From contig VXRG01000052.1 in assembly GCA_009838625.1 (NCBI GenBank), positions 1-41,806 on the forward strand: a stretch of 41,806 bases of DNA, read 5' to 3'. The notes beneath the pieces are model-generated. The model was not told the origin of the DNA, ran no database searches, and worked only from the letters and a program-made list of their open reading frames with translations. Source of the DNA: Caldilineaceae bacterium SB0664_bin_27 (lineage in GTDB: Bacteria > Chloroflexota > Anaerolineae > Caldilineales > Caldilineaceae). Numbering within the stretch: the stretch's first letter is position 1; each line of letters begins with the position of its first letter. Below, piece by piece: positions 23,550 through 32,515 of this stretch. The position numbers were made by a program, and so were the translations under genes.

Positions 23550-26500
23550 TCACTCCTTGCCCACTTCGACAACAACATAGTCGGTTCCCGTCCGGCCGAA
23601 AGTCTCAGGCGCGTACATTTCCTCTGCTTTGGCGGGCGGCGCAATGAACGCGCCAGGCGTCGTCGCACGGGCGAGGTAACTGTATTCGTAAACGCCTGCC
23701 CGGAGATATGATGTGAAGGCCTCGGCCCGTTCATCGCGCAGGTTCTGATGCTGATACCAGCTGCCCCACCACCAGTGTCCAGCGCGGGACCTGATCGGGT
23801 CCGGCGGTGAAGCGGCGGTCACGGCAAGTTCCGGGTTTAGTATTTCGAGGCCGGCCGGCAGCGGGTCCGCCAGGGCAACGTGGACGCGGCGGGACGGAGC
23901 CGCCATCGTAAGTCTGACACGAACGCGGGCGCCGGCCCGGATGTGCCAAACTCCGTCCTCATCGAGGTATACGTCATTGGGGTCGTCTACTGCCTCGTAG
24001 ATGCGTTCGACAGTGAAGCCATGATCCACCGGATCCAGGCTGAGGTCGACGGGAGCGTAACGGAGCCCCAACCGGTAGTAGAGCCGCCCCTGGCCTTCCT
24101 TCTGGACGAACAGGGGCAGGTCGCCCTCTGCATTTGACGCGCTTTCATGCAGGAACTGCATGGGTAGATCAAGGCCTACATGATCCGTTGAACGACCCTG
24201 GAAAGCGCGATTCGCTGCAAACTGTTCCCCCAACCAGATTCTGGCGACAAAGTCGGGCGTTTGGGATTCGAACCGTTGGAAGTAGCGGTCCATCGCCAGC
24301 AGTACCCAGATGTTTTCCTGGGTATTGCCCCAGCGACCGGCAGTGCGATGCCCCAGCAGGCCGCGCACGAGCTTCGCGATCAGTTCGCTTTCCGGCTGAT
24401 CCAGGACAAGGGCTTCCAACAGGACCGCGTCGGCGCGGCGGCTGGAATGTAGCAGCAGGTAGTCGCCGTCGGTATAGCCGGTCGCTATCGTTGCTGCGCC
24501 TGCTGTCTCGGTCACTCTGTTGGTGATGAAACGCCTCATTTCAGAAACCGTCGCCTGCGAGGCCGCATCATCGGTCAGGACAAAGAGGAGCCACCCGATG
24601 CTTTCCAGAGAGAGATACTCCAGTCCCGCATCTGATACCAGTGACCGCGCCTTGGCAGGATCGTCGTCGTTGAGCAGTTTGCGAACATAGAGGGCATATG
24701 AGGAAAGCCCTCGGCGGGTCTCGACACTGTACCAGGAGGGGAACTGTTGCGCGATATCGCGAAGATAGTTGAGAGAACGGCTGACCATTGGGTTGGGCAC
24801 GGAGTACCCTTTCAGACGGGCGCGGGCGAGAGCATGCGCTACGTGCACGCTGTGGTAGGGCCAGACTTCACCACCCCGCCGCCAGATGGGGAAGCCGCCC
24901 CCGTGGTCTTGCAGGGCCTCAAGCGTCTGGAGATCCCTGTCCATGGTCATCTCAATCTCATCCGAAGCCGGCAGTCCTTCGGCGTCAAACGCCGCCATCA
25001 CATCCCGCAGAGCGGCCACAGCAAGGATGCGGGAAGCGATCTGCTCGGAGGAATGGAACGGGTATCTCACCAGGTAGATGAAGGCGTCCGTCAGCGTCTG
25101 CAGAGCGGTTGAGGAGAGTGTGACCTCCAGGCCGCCATATTCCGGAATCGTGCCGGCAGGAGGCCGGATGGGTTGCATGACTGCCCCGTCCACGTCAATC
25201 TCGCCGTAAACGGCGAAAGCCTCGGTAGTTGCAGGGGTGAAAACCGGCAGATTGATTTCGGCCGCGTCGGCGATGGCCGGTTGACTTGCGTTGATCGCGC
25301 CGAACTGGAAGCGGGAAGTACCTGCGCTGGCCGTGGTTGTGGGAAAGCGAACTTCCACGCGGTCGTTGGCAGGGACCGTCACCGCGTAACCGGCTACGCC
25401 ATCCACTCCGCTCTCGCCGATGACGTTGGCGTTCACGGCGCGAACGACTGCATGCACCTCCATTGCCTCGTCGGTCTGGTTCTGGAGGACGGCCGGCAAT
25501 TCGAAACTGTCGCCGAAGTTCAGGAAACGCGGGGCGGAAGGTCGAACCATGAGCGGCAGGCGCGCGGTCAGGCTGGATTCTCCGGCGCCGAAGAATCTGT
25601 CTTCGGCGACTGCTACAACCATTACTCGGTAGCGGGTCAGATTATCAGGCAGTTTGACCGATACACTGGCCCGGCCATGTTGGTCGGTACGCACTTCGGG
25701 TGCGAAAAGAGCTAACGGCTCAAAGTTCAGCCTGGCCCGAATCGATGGCCCGACGCCGTCCGCGGCGCCTCCCTCTTCGGCCGCTTCATCGGCCATGGCC
25801 ATTTCCGGCGCGGCTGCAGTGGCAGCCACCATGCCCATAGACCTTGATTGCTCCATCACCGACGTGGGTTGGGGCGCTCCCTTCGGCAGCGAGGTTTCTC
25901 CATGCAAAGAGAGAGCACTGGCCAGTAGGAGATCGTCTCGGTTGTAGAGATCGCTTACGCCACGACCGCGGTGGCTATAGAAGACGTTGATTGGGTCGAT
26001 CAGCTGATAGCCGGTCAAAGCGAGTATTGCCTCGTCAACGACAACGACGGCGAATTCGGCGCCTTCCACAGGCAGGCCGTCCGCATTTGTAACCGTCACG
26101 TCGATCGTTGTTTCCGCGCCAGGCTCAAGTCGTGCTGCCTCCGGCTTCGCATCTACTTGCAGTGTCCGGCTTAGTGCCGGAATCGAAAGGTTCAGCCGTC
26201 CGCGTGCATAGGCAGGGCGCCGAGGCAGACCCGGGAGCGCGTTGCCTGCGTCGTCCGTGCGCTCACCTGCGCCGACCAGGTCCACCTGTAGGTGGATGTT
26301 GGGGACGTAGTTCTCTTCGATAGGCACTTGCAACGTGTAGGTGGGTCCTTCCATAGTAAACCGTTCTCTGGACACAAGGCCATCCCGCCGCAATGTCAGG
26401 AGACCTTCAGCCGGGTAGAAAGGCGCCTGCACCAGGATTTCGGCCGTGCCGCCCGGGGCATGGTTTTCACTGTCCGGAATGAGCTGCAGCTCCTCCCTTT

Positions 26501-29500
26501 CCAGGCTGCCGCTAGGAGGGCGCTGGCCGCCGGTCACCCAGCGGGTCAGTTCGGTCTGGTTCCTGCGGCCGACTTCGTCGATAACAGTGGCAATTATCCG
26601 GTACGCCCCGCCGACCGCCGTCTCAAAGGAACAGGAGGCGAAGCCCTTTTCGGGGCTGTCCGGCCGCGAGGCGGCTGTTGTCTCGACCGAACATTCCTGC
26701 GTCTCCTTCTCGATCTCCTGCCATTCGCCGTCGCGGTATTCCCAATCCAACAGGGCGGCTTTCACAAATGCGCTATGCCCTTCGATCGCAGTGCCATCGA
26801 TGTCGGTGACGACCACTTCGACCGACAGGGGCTCGCCCTGTTCGACGAAGTAGCGCTCCGTGCGGAGGCCGACGTAGCGGTCGGCCGGATGGAGCAGGAA
26901 TCCGGCCCGGCTGCTCCACGCTTGCCGATTAACGTCCATGACCGTGGCCGTTGCTTCAATGTGGGCGGGGAAGGGCCTTACTTTCTCTGCACCGGCCGGT
27001 CCAGCTCCGTCTCCTGGGGCGGCGAGGAAGTCGATGCGAAGAATGTGCTGGCCGGCGGCATCGGTGCGGGAACTGAAGGATGCGCGTCCGAGGTAGCCGG
27101 ATTCGCCGTAGTGACCCCACCAGGGGGCCCATTTTCCGAAAACAAAGCCGGCCCAGTTGGGAGGATCATAGGACCCTTCTGAGGCCTCGACGTCCCAACC
27201 GACTTCTGCGCTGGGAAGGGGACCTCCGGCAAAGTAGGTGGCCGTTACGGTCGCCAGTGCTTGACCGCCGGCGATGTGGGGTCCTTCACTGACGGCGGCG
27301 CTGACGTCATATTCGGGCCGGCGGAACTCCTGAACCTGAAAGACATGTTCGTAGACCGCCTGGTAATCATGGTCATCGGTCGGGCGCAGCTCTATCCATG
27401 CGTAACCCAGGTTGACGTTTTCCGGCAGGTCGAACTGAAAGTGGAAGCCGCCCAAGGCGCTGATTCTCACGCTGCCCGAGTGGATCTGGTTGTTCGACGA
27501 GTCGCGCACAGTGTACTTGAGCAAAGAGGCCGAACCTTCCGGCAGCAGGCTTACGCCGCCTTCCGGGTCGTGCTCAATCTGACGCACCCAACCCTTGACG
27601 CTGACGGTTTCGCCGGGGCGGTAGATTTTGCGGTCGTCATAGACCAGGTAGCGAACGCTGGCGCGCTCGGCGCGGCGTTGCCATCCGTTCCAGCCGGCTT
27701 CGGTTTGGAAGTACTCGTAGCGGTTTTCCGGCAGGAAGGTCACGTCATCGCCGCGGCGGGCGATGAGAAGCTGGGAACTGTTGCGGGGCAGGCTCAACAG
27801 AACTGAGCCTGTCTCGTCGGTCATTCCCTGTACGTCCTGTGGCCATAAAGTGAGCTCGACCCCAGCCAGGGGGGATCCGTCGACCAGACTGTTGGCCCAG
27901 ACAAGCATCTCATCGGCGTCGACAAAGGCATTCAGACCGATCTCGGTCACCTGAACCCAACTAATGATTCTCATCTCCCGCAGCCGTCTGTTGAAGAGGT
28001 TTGAGAGCAGACCGCCATCCGGTTCTATGTACAGGATCAGGTGGCCTGCGCCGCGGTCGAGCGCAGGGGTCAGATCGACTTCAGTCTCGACCAGGGTGTC
28101 GAATTGACGGCTGATATCCAGTTTGCGCTCCATGACCAGCTCGCCGGGCGGCTCTGCATCGTTGTCGCGCCAAAGGTCGTTGCGCCACTGCTGATATTCG
28201 AGGTACTGCTCCGGAGAGACGCGATAGACCCGTGCCTTGATTGCGTTGACGTTTACCGAGTAGACGGGATAGGACGGCTTGCCGTAGGGGTCAAGGATGG
28301 TAATCGGACCCCTGCTCCCGGCTGTAAGAAAAGCCTCCATCGGCCCAATCCTGAACCGGGACTGCGCTTCCGCGCCCAGTGCCTGACCGAAAGTGTCGGT
28401 CAGGCCTGAAGCGACGGTTACGTCGTAGGTAGCTCTCGGCTTTGTATTGCCAGCGATCCAGATTGAATCGCCGAAAACTTCATACGAGACGTGGTCGAGT
28501 TTCGGCTCGATTGTAATGAGTGAAGGGTCAAACGACTCGGTGTCGATGGGATTGCTGAATCGCAGAGACAGGGGGCTGTTGGGAGGGCACTGGGCCATTC
28601 CTCCCCACGCGCACTCGCGCTGCCGGAGCACGAAGTCGCCGGGCGTTCTGAAGCTGTAGCTCTGGGGATGGGCTGTAACGAGAGGTCCTTCCGCGGACGG
28701 CGTACCGGCTGCGAAGGTGACAGTTACGGTCGTGTCGGGGGGTAACAGGTCATCTGAGACGAATGCCAGCCAGCTGCTGTCGGCTGCCCTTTCTGCCAGG
28801 CGCCGGACCAGCGAATCCGCAGCAATTTCGTCGTCGCTGGCTCGGCGCACGGCGTACTGGAGGCCCTGGGCTGTCAGGTACGTGTGCTCGAGAACTGCGT
28901 CAGGATCGATGCTCTGGTCGAAAGACGCGAAGAAGACGGGCTCCAGCCCAAAGGGACCGCCGACTGGATAGGCGGTCTGTAGAGTCGGCGCCGGCGTCCG
29001 GAATGTCCAGCTGACCGGTTCTGCCAGCTTGGTTCCCGCGGCAGACTCCGTACCAGCGGCGATCCTGGCCGCGTATTCGGTTGCCATCGGCATTCTGGCG
29101 CTCCCGCCTTCGCCGACTTCAAAAAGGAGCGTTTTCGTTCCCACCCAGCGCCAACGGCCGGTCACAGCAGGCTCAAGTTCGACCGGGACAGCCTCGGCGG
29201 CCAGTTCCTGGTGACTGGTGAGCGAAACCATAGGTTGACTGAAGGTTACACTCAGCTGCGGAGCGAGAGGGACATCCCCTTCGGGCGAAAATCGAAGGAC
29301 AGCCAGGGGCCCGTCCGCCTGAACGTCGAGCGGCGACTCGGGCTGAGGCGGCGGGAAAGGCAGCTCGACCTCCTTACCGGGTCGCGGGGGCGGCAAACTC
29401 TGGTCGGGGAGGCGCACCTGAGCGACGTCCCCTTCTTCTTGGTGAAGAGGAGGCAGGCGGGTCAACAGCGCCTGAATCTGCTGCTGAGTTAAGGGCGTCG

Positions 29501-29768
29501 TTTCGGCAAGGGGAGGGCGGGCTTCGCCTGGGTCCCAGTCAGGCTGGCCTTCGCCAAGCGAAAACGGCGGGGAGCCCGATTCGTCAAAGCCCTGTCCGAA
29601 ATCGTCAAGAGATTCTTCCTCAAAGAAGGCGACTGTCGGGCCCTCATTACGTACGACGGTCAGACCGGAGCCGCCTGTACCCGGACCTTGGGATCTGTTG
29701 GCGCTACATCCAAGAGCCGCAAAAGCGACCAGAATCAGCAGAAACGTCGGGAGAAAACGTTGAATCAT
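23550..29768 (-). CDS. alpha-2-macroglobulin-like lipoprotein without thioester cysteine
   Basis: Encodes 2072 residues. A leader (MIQRFLPTFLLILVAFAALGC) ends in a lipobox, with lipidated Cys21 expected, so it should be an anchored surface or periplasmic lipoprotein. The chain is a series of MG-type beta-sandwich domains; the A2M core block LFAPEVRTDQHGRASVSVKL followed by LPDNLTRYRVMVVAV is clear at about 1350-1395, with a low-complexity Met/Ala/Glu stretch (about 1297-1350) just before it, resembling a bait region. In the thioester domain the CxEQ motif reads SSEQ (YPFHSSEQ), so the cysteine is replaced by S1573 and covalent trapping of a protease through the thioester is not expected. This resembles the YfaS-type bacterial macroglobulins. 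ATG 29768 has a good AGGAG SD 9 bases upstream. No PbpC (PBP1C) is adjacent. The role, possibly a protease inhibitor or envelope protection, is inference. Confidence 0.9.
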   Translation of the reverse strand: MIQRFLPTFLLILVAFAALGCSANRSQGPGTGGSGLTVVRNEGPTVAFFEEESLDDFGQGFDESGSPPFSLGEGQPDWDPGEARPPLAETTPLTQQQIQALLTRLPPLHQEEGDVAQVRLPDQSLPPPRPGKEVELPFPPPQPESPLDVQADGPLAVLRFSPEGDVPLAPQLSVTFSQPMVSLTSHQELAAEAVPVELEPAVTGRWRWVGTKTLLFEVGEGGSARMPMATEYAARIAAGTESAAGTKLAEPVSWTFRTPAPTLQTAYPVGGPFGLEPVFFASFDQSIDPDAVLEHTYLTAQGLQYAVRRASDDEIAADSLVRRLAERAADSSWLAFVSDDLLPPDTTVTVTFAAGTPSAEGPLVTAHPQSYSFRTPGDFVLRQRECAWGGMAQCPPNSPLSLRFSNPIDTESFDPSLITIEPKLDHVSYEVFGDSIWIAGNTKPRATYDVTVASGLTDTFGQALGAEAQSRFRIGPMEAFLTAGSRGPITILDPYGKPSYPVYSVNVNAIKARVYRVSPEQYLEYQQWRNDLWRDNDAEPPGELVMERKLDISRQFDTLVETEVDLTPALDRGAGHLILYIEPDGGLLSNLFNRRLREMRIISWVQVTEIGLNAFVDADEMLVWANSLVDGSPLAGVELTLWPQDVQGMTDETGSVLLSLPRNSSQLLIARRGDDVTFLPENRYEYFQTEAGWNGWQRRAERASVRYLVYDDRKIYRPGETVSVKGWVRQIEHDPEGGVSLLPEGSASLLKYTVRDSSNNQIHSGSVRISALGGFHFQFDLPENVNLGYAWIELRPTDDHDYQAVYEHVFQVQEFRRPEYDVSAAVSEGPHIAGGQALATVTATYFAGGPLPSAEVGWDVEASEGSYDPPNWAGFVFGKWAPWWGHYGESGYLGRASFSSRTDAAGQHILRIDFLAAPGDGAGPAGAEKVRPFPAHIEATATVMDVNRQAWSSRAGFLLHPADRYVGLRTERYFVEQGEPLSVEVVVTDIDGTAIEGHSAFVKAALLDWEYRDGEWQEIEKETQECSVETTAASRPDSPEKGFASCSFETAVGGAYRIIATVIDEVGRRNQTELTRWVTGGQRPPSGSLEREELQLIPDSENHAPGGTAEILVQAPFYPAEGLLTLRRDGLVSRERFTMEGPTYTLQVPIEENYVPNIHLQVDLVGAGERTDDAGNALPGLPRRPAYARGRLNLSIPALSRTLQVDAKPEAARLEPGAETTIDVTVTNADGLPVEGAEFAVVVVDEAILALTGYQLIDPINVFYSHRGRGVSDLYNRDDLLLASALSLHGETSLPKGAPQPTSVMEQSRSMGMVAATAAAPEMAMADEAAEEGGAADGVGPSIRARLNFEPLALFAPEVRTDQHGRASVSVKLPDNLTRYRVMVVAVAEDRFFGAGESSLTARLPLMVRPSAPRFLNFGDSFELPAVLQNQTDEAMEVHAVVRAVNANVIGESGVDGVAGYAVTVPANDRVEVRFPTTTASAGTSRFQFGAINASQPAIADAAEINLPVFTPATTEAFAVYGEIDVDGAVMQPIRPPAGTIPEYGGLEVTLSSTALQTLTDAFIYLVRYPFHSSEQIASRILAVAALRDVMAAFDAEGLPASDEIEMTMDRDLQTLEALQDHGGGFPIWRRGGEVWPYHSVHVAHALARARLKGYSVPNPMVSRSLNYLRDIAQQFPSWYSVETRRGLSSYALYVRKLLNDDDPAKARSLVSDAGLEYLSLESIGWLLFVLTDDAASQATVSEMRRFITNRVTETAGAATIATGYTDGDYLLLHSSRRADAVLLEALVLDQPESELIAKLVRGLLGHRTAGRWGNTQENIWVLLAMDRYFQRFESQTPDFVARIWLGEQFAANRAFQGRSTDHVGLDLPMQFLHESASNAEGDLPLFVQKEGQGRLYYRLGLRYAPVDLSLDPVDHGFTVERIYEAVDDPNDVYLDEDGVWHIRAGARVRVRLTMAAPSRRVHVALADPLPAGLEILNPELAVTAASPPDPIRSRAGHWWWGSWYQHQNLRDERAEAFTSYLRAGVYEYSYLARATTPGAFIAPPAKAEEMYAPETFGRTGTDYVVVEVGKE

Positions 29769-29880
29769 GATTTCTTGCTCCTATAGGAACAGGTCCAACA
29801 GGGAGAGGTGAAACGTTTCGCGGAGAGCGGGCGCTGCGGTGCCCGGCCGCCCATAGACTGGCGGTTTTGGGTCGCTGGTA

Positions 29881-30540
29881 TCAGAAGCTAAACCTGTTGA
29901 GTACCATCTCAAAGAACTCTGCCCCCAAGTAGGCTGCCAGGGCGTGCTTAATGATTTTGCCGCTGATGACCACGCCAAGGAAGCGCAAGACGGGCATCCG
30001 CAAGGCGCCGGCGAGTATGCCTGCGAAATCGAAGATGGGCAAAGGCAGAATTGCAAGAATGAAGAGAGCCGGCGTGGTAAAGCGAGTGGTCATGTGGTGG
30101 AGAAAGGCGTTGAACCTCCCCTCTTTACTGACGAGATTGCGGCCGGCTTTGCCTGCGAGGTAGCCAGACAGTTCTCCCAGTCCGCTGCCGACGCCGGCAA
30201 CGATCCCGAGGAGAACGGGGTTCAAGTGCGCGCCGAGGGCCAGTATCAGGGCAAGCCCGGGGGCGGGCAGGATAACAGTCGCACTTCCAATCAAACTGAT
30301 CAGAAAGCTGCTTAAGTACCCCCACTGGCTGAACCGCTGCACCAGTTCTCTCTGAGTGCCCAACCAGAAGGCGCCAACAACGATTGCAAGGATTCCGATA
30401 ATCTGAAGTGCCGTCAACCATGGGTTGGGTCTGGCGGAATCCAGGTCTTCTCCGTCTTCTTCATAATCTGCCAGACGGTCGCTGCCCGGCCCGGGCAGGG
30501 CTTCACTTTGAATTGATTCAGTATCGCTGGCAGTGTTCAT
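29881..30540 (-). CDS. VTT-domain (SNARE-associated/YqaA-like) membrane protein
   Basis: Encodes 219 residues. After an acidic cytoplasmic N-terminus of about 45 residues there are about five hydrophobic segments: WLTALQIIGILAIVVGAFWLG; LSSFLISLIGSATVILPAPGLAL; LGAHLNPVLLGIVAGVGSG; LFILAILPLPIFDFAGILAGAL; FLGVVISGKIIKHALAAYLGA. The order G-x-G-(E)-x-x-Y-x-x-G (GSGLGELSGYLAGKAGR) is the VTT signature, as in DedA, TVP38 and YqaA proteins, thought to act as lipid scramblases or undecaprenyl-phosphate translocases. No catalytic residue claims are made. It is the closest upstream neighbour of the macroglobulin gene on the same strand (112-base gap) and could work at the same membrane. Confidence 0.8.
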   Translation of the reverse strand: MNTASDTESIQSEALPGPGSDRLADYEEDGEDLDSARPNPWLTALQIIGILAIVVGAFWLGTQRELVQRFSQWGYLSSFLISLIGSATVILPAPGLALILALGAHLNPVLLGIVAGVGSGLGELSGYLAGKAGRNLVSKEGRFNAFLHHMTTRFTTPALFILAILPLPIFDFAGILAGALRMPVLRFLGVVISGKIIKHALAAYLGAEFFEMVLNRFSF

Positions 30541-30642
30541 GTCATTCTCAACTCGGAGTTCTGCACGCTCTGTTCAATGCATAGGGTGCGAAAATCCAGG
30601 GCGCCGGGAAGGCAACTGGAATCCAAGGGACAAAGTCTGAAG

Positions 30643-31437
30643 CTATTCACCTTCCTCGATTTCGACGGTTGTCAGCTGATCACCGGGCGAGTCGGCTGCC
30701 ATCGGATCCCGCAGTGAGATCGAGAACAACACGTCCATACCTTCGACCACCTCGCCAAAGATCGTATGGTTGCCATTCAGCCAGGGCGTTTCGGCGAAGG
30801 TGATGAAGAACTGGCTGCCGTTCGTACCTGGCCCTGCATTCGCCATGGCCAGGAGGCCGGCGCGATCGAACTGGAGACTGGCTACGATCTCATCCTCGAA
30901 CTGATAGCCCGGGCCGCCCGCGCCGGAGTTGGTGGGATCTCCGCCCTGGGCCATGAAGTTATCCAGTACCCTGTGAAAATGCGTGTCGTTGTAGAAACCG
31001 TCACGGGCCAGAAAGACGAAGTTATTGACCGTAACAGGCGCCTCTTCGGCAAACAGCTTTATCCGCATATCCCCTTTTTCGGTTTTGAATACGGCGTAAT
31101 ACTCGACATTCGTATCGATTGTCATTTCGGGTCCTGTGTCGTACATTCCATTGCGTTCTGCCGGCTCAAGGGCCGCCGCGGCACCCTCTTCAACTTCCGG
31201 AGAATCTTCGTTTGCTACGGTGGGGGCAGTACAGGATGAGATGACGAGCAGGTTGAGCATAAGGATGCAGACCGCCAAGCTTCCCGGACGCTGAATGAGT
31301 CGAGTTGCGAAAACAAAAAGTGAATTTCGTTTTGCCCAACCCAAGCTCGGGAATGGCCGGTTGGCAGGACTACTATGGCTTCTGGACGAGTCTCTGGTAG
31401 AGGTGGGCTTAAGTCTGGGAACAGGGAACAAAATCAT
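30643..31437 (-). CDS. cyclophilin-type peptidyl-prolyl isomerase, predicted lipoprotein
   Basis: Encodes 264 residues. The C-terminal 165 residues are a cyclophilin: GDMRIKLFAEEAPVTVNNFV, FHRVLDNFMAQGGDPT (the active-site Arg lies in FHRV), TNGSQFFIT and NGNHTIFGEVVEGMDV. Cyclophilins catalyse cis-trans isomerisation of Xaa-Pro bonds. A hydrophobic stretch (about 52-68) ends at C69 (VISSC), a plausible lipobox, so the enzyme would sit on the outer face of the cytoplasmic membrane. The part before it (about 50 residues) is longer than a normal lipoprotein leader, so the true start may be further in. AAAGGAG sits directly against ATG 31437; TTG 31431, six bases further, has ideal spacing. The gene is followed by the VTT gene on the same strand. 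Confidence 0.85.
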   Translation of the reverse strand: MILFPVPRLKPTSTRDSSRSHSSPANRPFPSLGWAKRNSLFVFATRLIQRPGSLAVCILMLNLLVISSCTAPTVANEDSPEVEEGAAAALEPAERNGMYDTGPEMTIDTNVEYYAVFKTEKGDMRIKLFAEEAPVTVNNFVFLARDGFYNDTHFHRVLDNFMAQGGDPTNSGAGGPGYQFEDEIVASLQFDRAGLLAMANAGPGTNGSQFFITFAETPWLNGNHTIFGEVVEGMDVLFSISLRDPMAADSPGDQLTTVEIEEGE

Positions 31438-31492
31438 CTCCTTTTGATATAGGTAGGTGAGGACAACTAAGGGGCGTGCTGGCGGTCCACAC

Positions 31493-32485
31493 TCAATTTT
31501 TCTGGAACTCGAGTTTCCACAGCGCGAAGACTGCCAGTGCGAGGGCAGTCAACCCGACAATGAGAGCCTCCTGCAAGTTGGCTTGAGTCACGAAAATGGA
31601 GGCCAGACCGGTTCCTCCAGTAATAAGATAACACAGAAGTACCGCTTCACGCTGACTACCTGTTCGGAGGGCAAGCCTGTGACTGACGTGATCTTTGCCT
31701 GCAGTGGTGAGAGGGTTTTTGCCGCGGCGCAGGCGGCTGATGCAGACGAGGGCCGTGTCAAAGATGGGCAACGCCAGCACGAGAATGGGAATCATCCAGG
31801 TTATGCTAGCCGTGTTGGCGGGGAATCGCAATTTGATGCCGACGGCGGCGAGCAGGAAACCGATGAATAGACTCCCAGTGTCCCCCATAAAGACGCGAGC
31901 CGGATTCCAGTTGTAGACGAGAAACCCGATGCAGGCGCCGCACAGAGCAGCAGCCAAAGTCCCCACGAGATACTGGTCGCTCATTGCAGCCAAGAGGGTG
32001 AAAAAGGCTGCCGAAATTGTGGCGACACCGCTGGAGAGCCCGTCCATATTGTCCAACAGATTGAATGCGTTCGTGACTCCGACCACCCAGAAGAGTGTCA
32101 GGACAATGTCCAGGAACCCATCAAAGAGGCGGACCTGGACGCCGCTGTAGACCAGGATACAGGCTGCCACCACCTGAAACAGCAGTTTGAGATAGCTCCC
32201 GACGCCGCGGCTGTCGTCCAGGGCACCAACCAGACTGACCAGAGTGGCGCCAACAAAAATTCCAACGACTTCGTTGATGTAGCTGCGTTCGCCCCAGAGA
32301 GCTAGGGCGGCGATAAAAGCGACATAGATGGCTGCGCCGCCCATAAGGGGCACAGGCGCGCGGTGAATCTTGCGTGCAGAAGGGTGGTCGAGGATGCCCA
32401 GGTGCAGTGCTGCGTAGCGTACCAAAGGCGTCCCGCCAATGGCGATTATCAAGGCACTTGCCGCCATCAGTAGAAAAGAGCTCAT
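31493..32485 (-). CDS. WecA/TagO-like undecaprenyl-phosphate sugar-1-phosphate transferase (MraY-like family)
   Basis: Encodes 330 residues. Integral membrane glycosyltransferase family 4 (MraY/WecA/TagO): [18 protein letters not shown] (33-50), GALDD (87-91, Mg-binding), [15 protein letters not shown] (139-153), [11 protein letters not shown] (200-210) and GKDHVSHRL near 268. About ten hydrophobic helices are visible. It transfers a sugar-1-phosphate (typically GlcNAc-1-P) from UDP-sugar to undecaprenyl phosphate, starting synthesis of teichoic acid-, O-antigen- or capsule-like polymers. It is not MraY: the D-rich and HAN-type cytoplasmic loops differ and there is no mur/dcw gene cluster. 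The gene is 30 bases downstream of the O-antigen-ligase gene stop, an operon-like arrangement. Confidence 0.85.
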   Translation of the reverse strand: MSSFLLMAASALIIAIGGTPLVRYAALHLGILDHPSARKIHRAPVPLMGGAAIYVAFIAALALWGERSYINEVVGIFVGATLVSLVGALDDSRGVGSYLKLLFQVVAACILVYSGVQVRLFDGFLDIVLTLFWVVGVTNAFNLLDNMDGLSSGVATISAAFFTLLAAMSDQYLVGTLAAALCGACIGFLVYNWNPARVFMGDTGSLFIGFLLAAVGIKLRFPANTASITWMIPILVLALPIFDTALVCISRLRRGKNPLTTAGKDHVSHRLALRTGSQREAVLLCYLITGGTGLASIFVTQANLQEALIVGLTALALAVFALWKLEFQKN

Positions 32486-32515
32486 TCACTCACCAGGGTT
32501 CAGGTTCAGACCAAT

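Noticed and set aside
26292..27182. Plus-strand frames inside the macroglobulin gene (up to 296 codons)
   Set aside because: They are antisense to a convincing 2072-residue protein and show no family signal.
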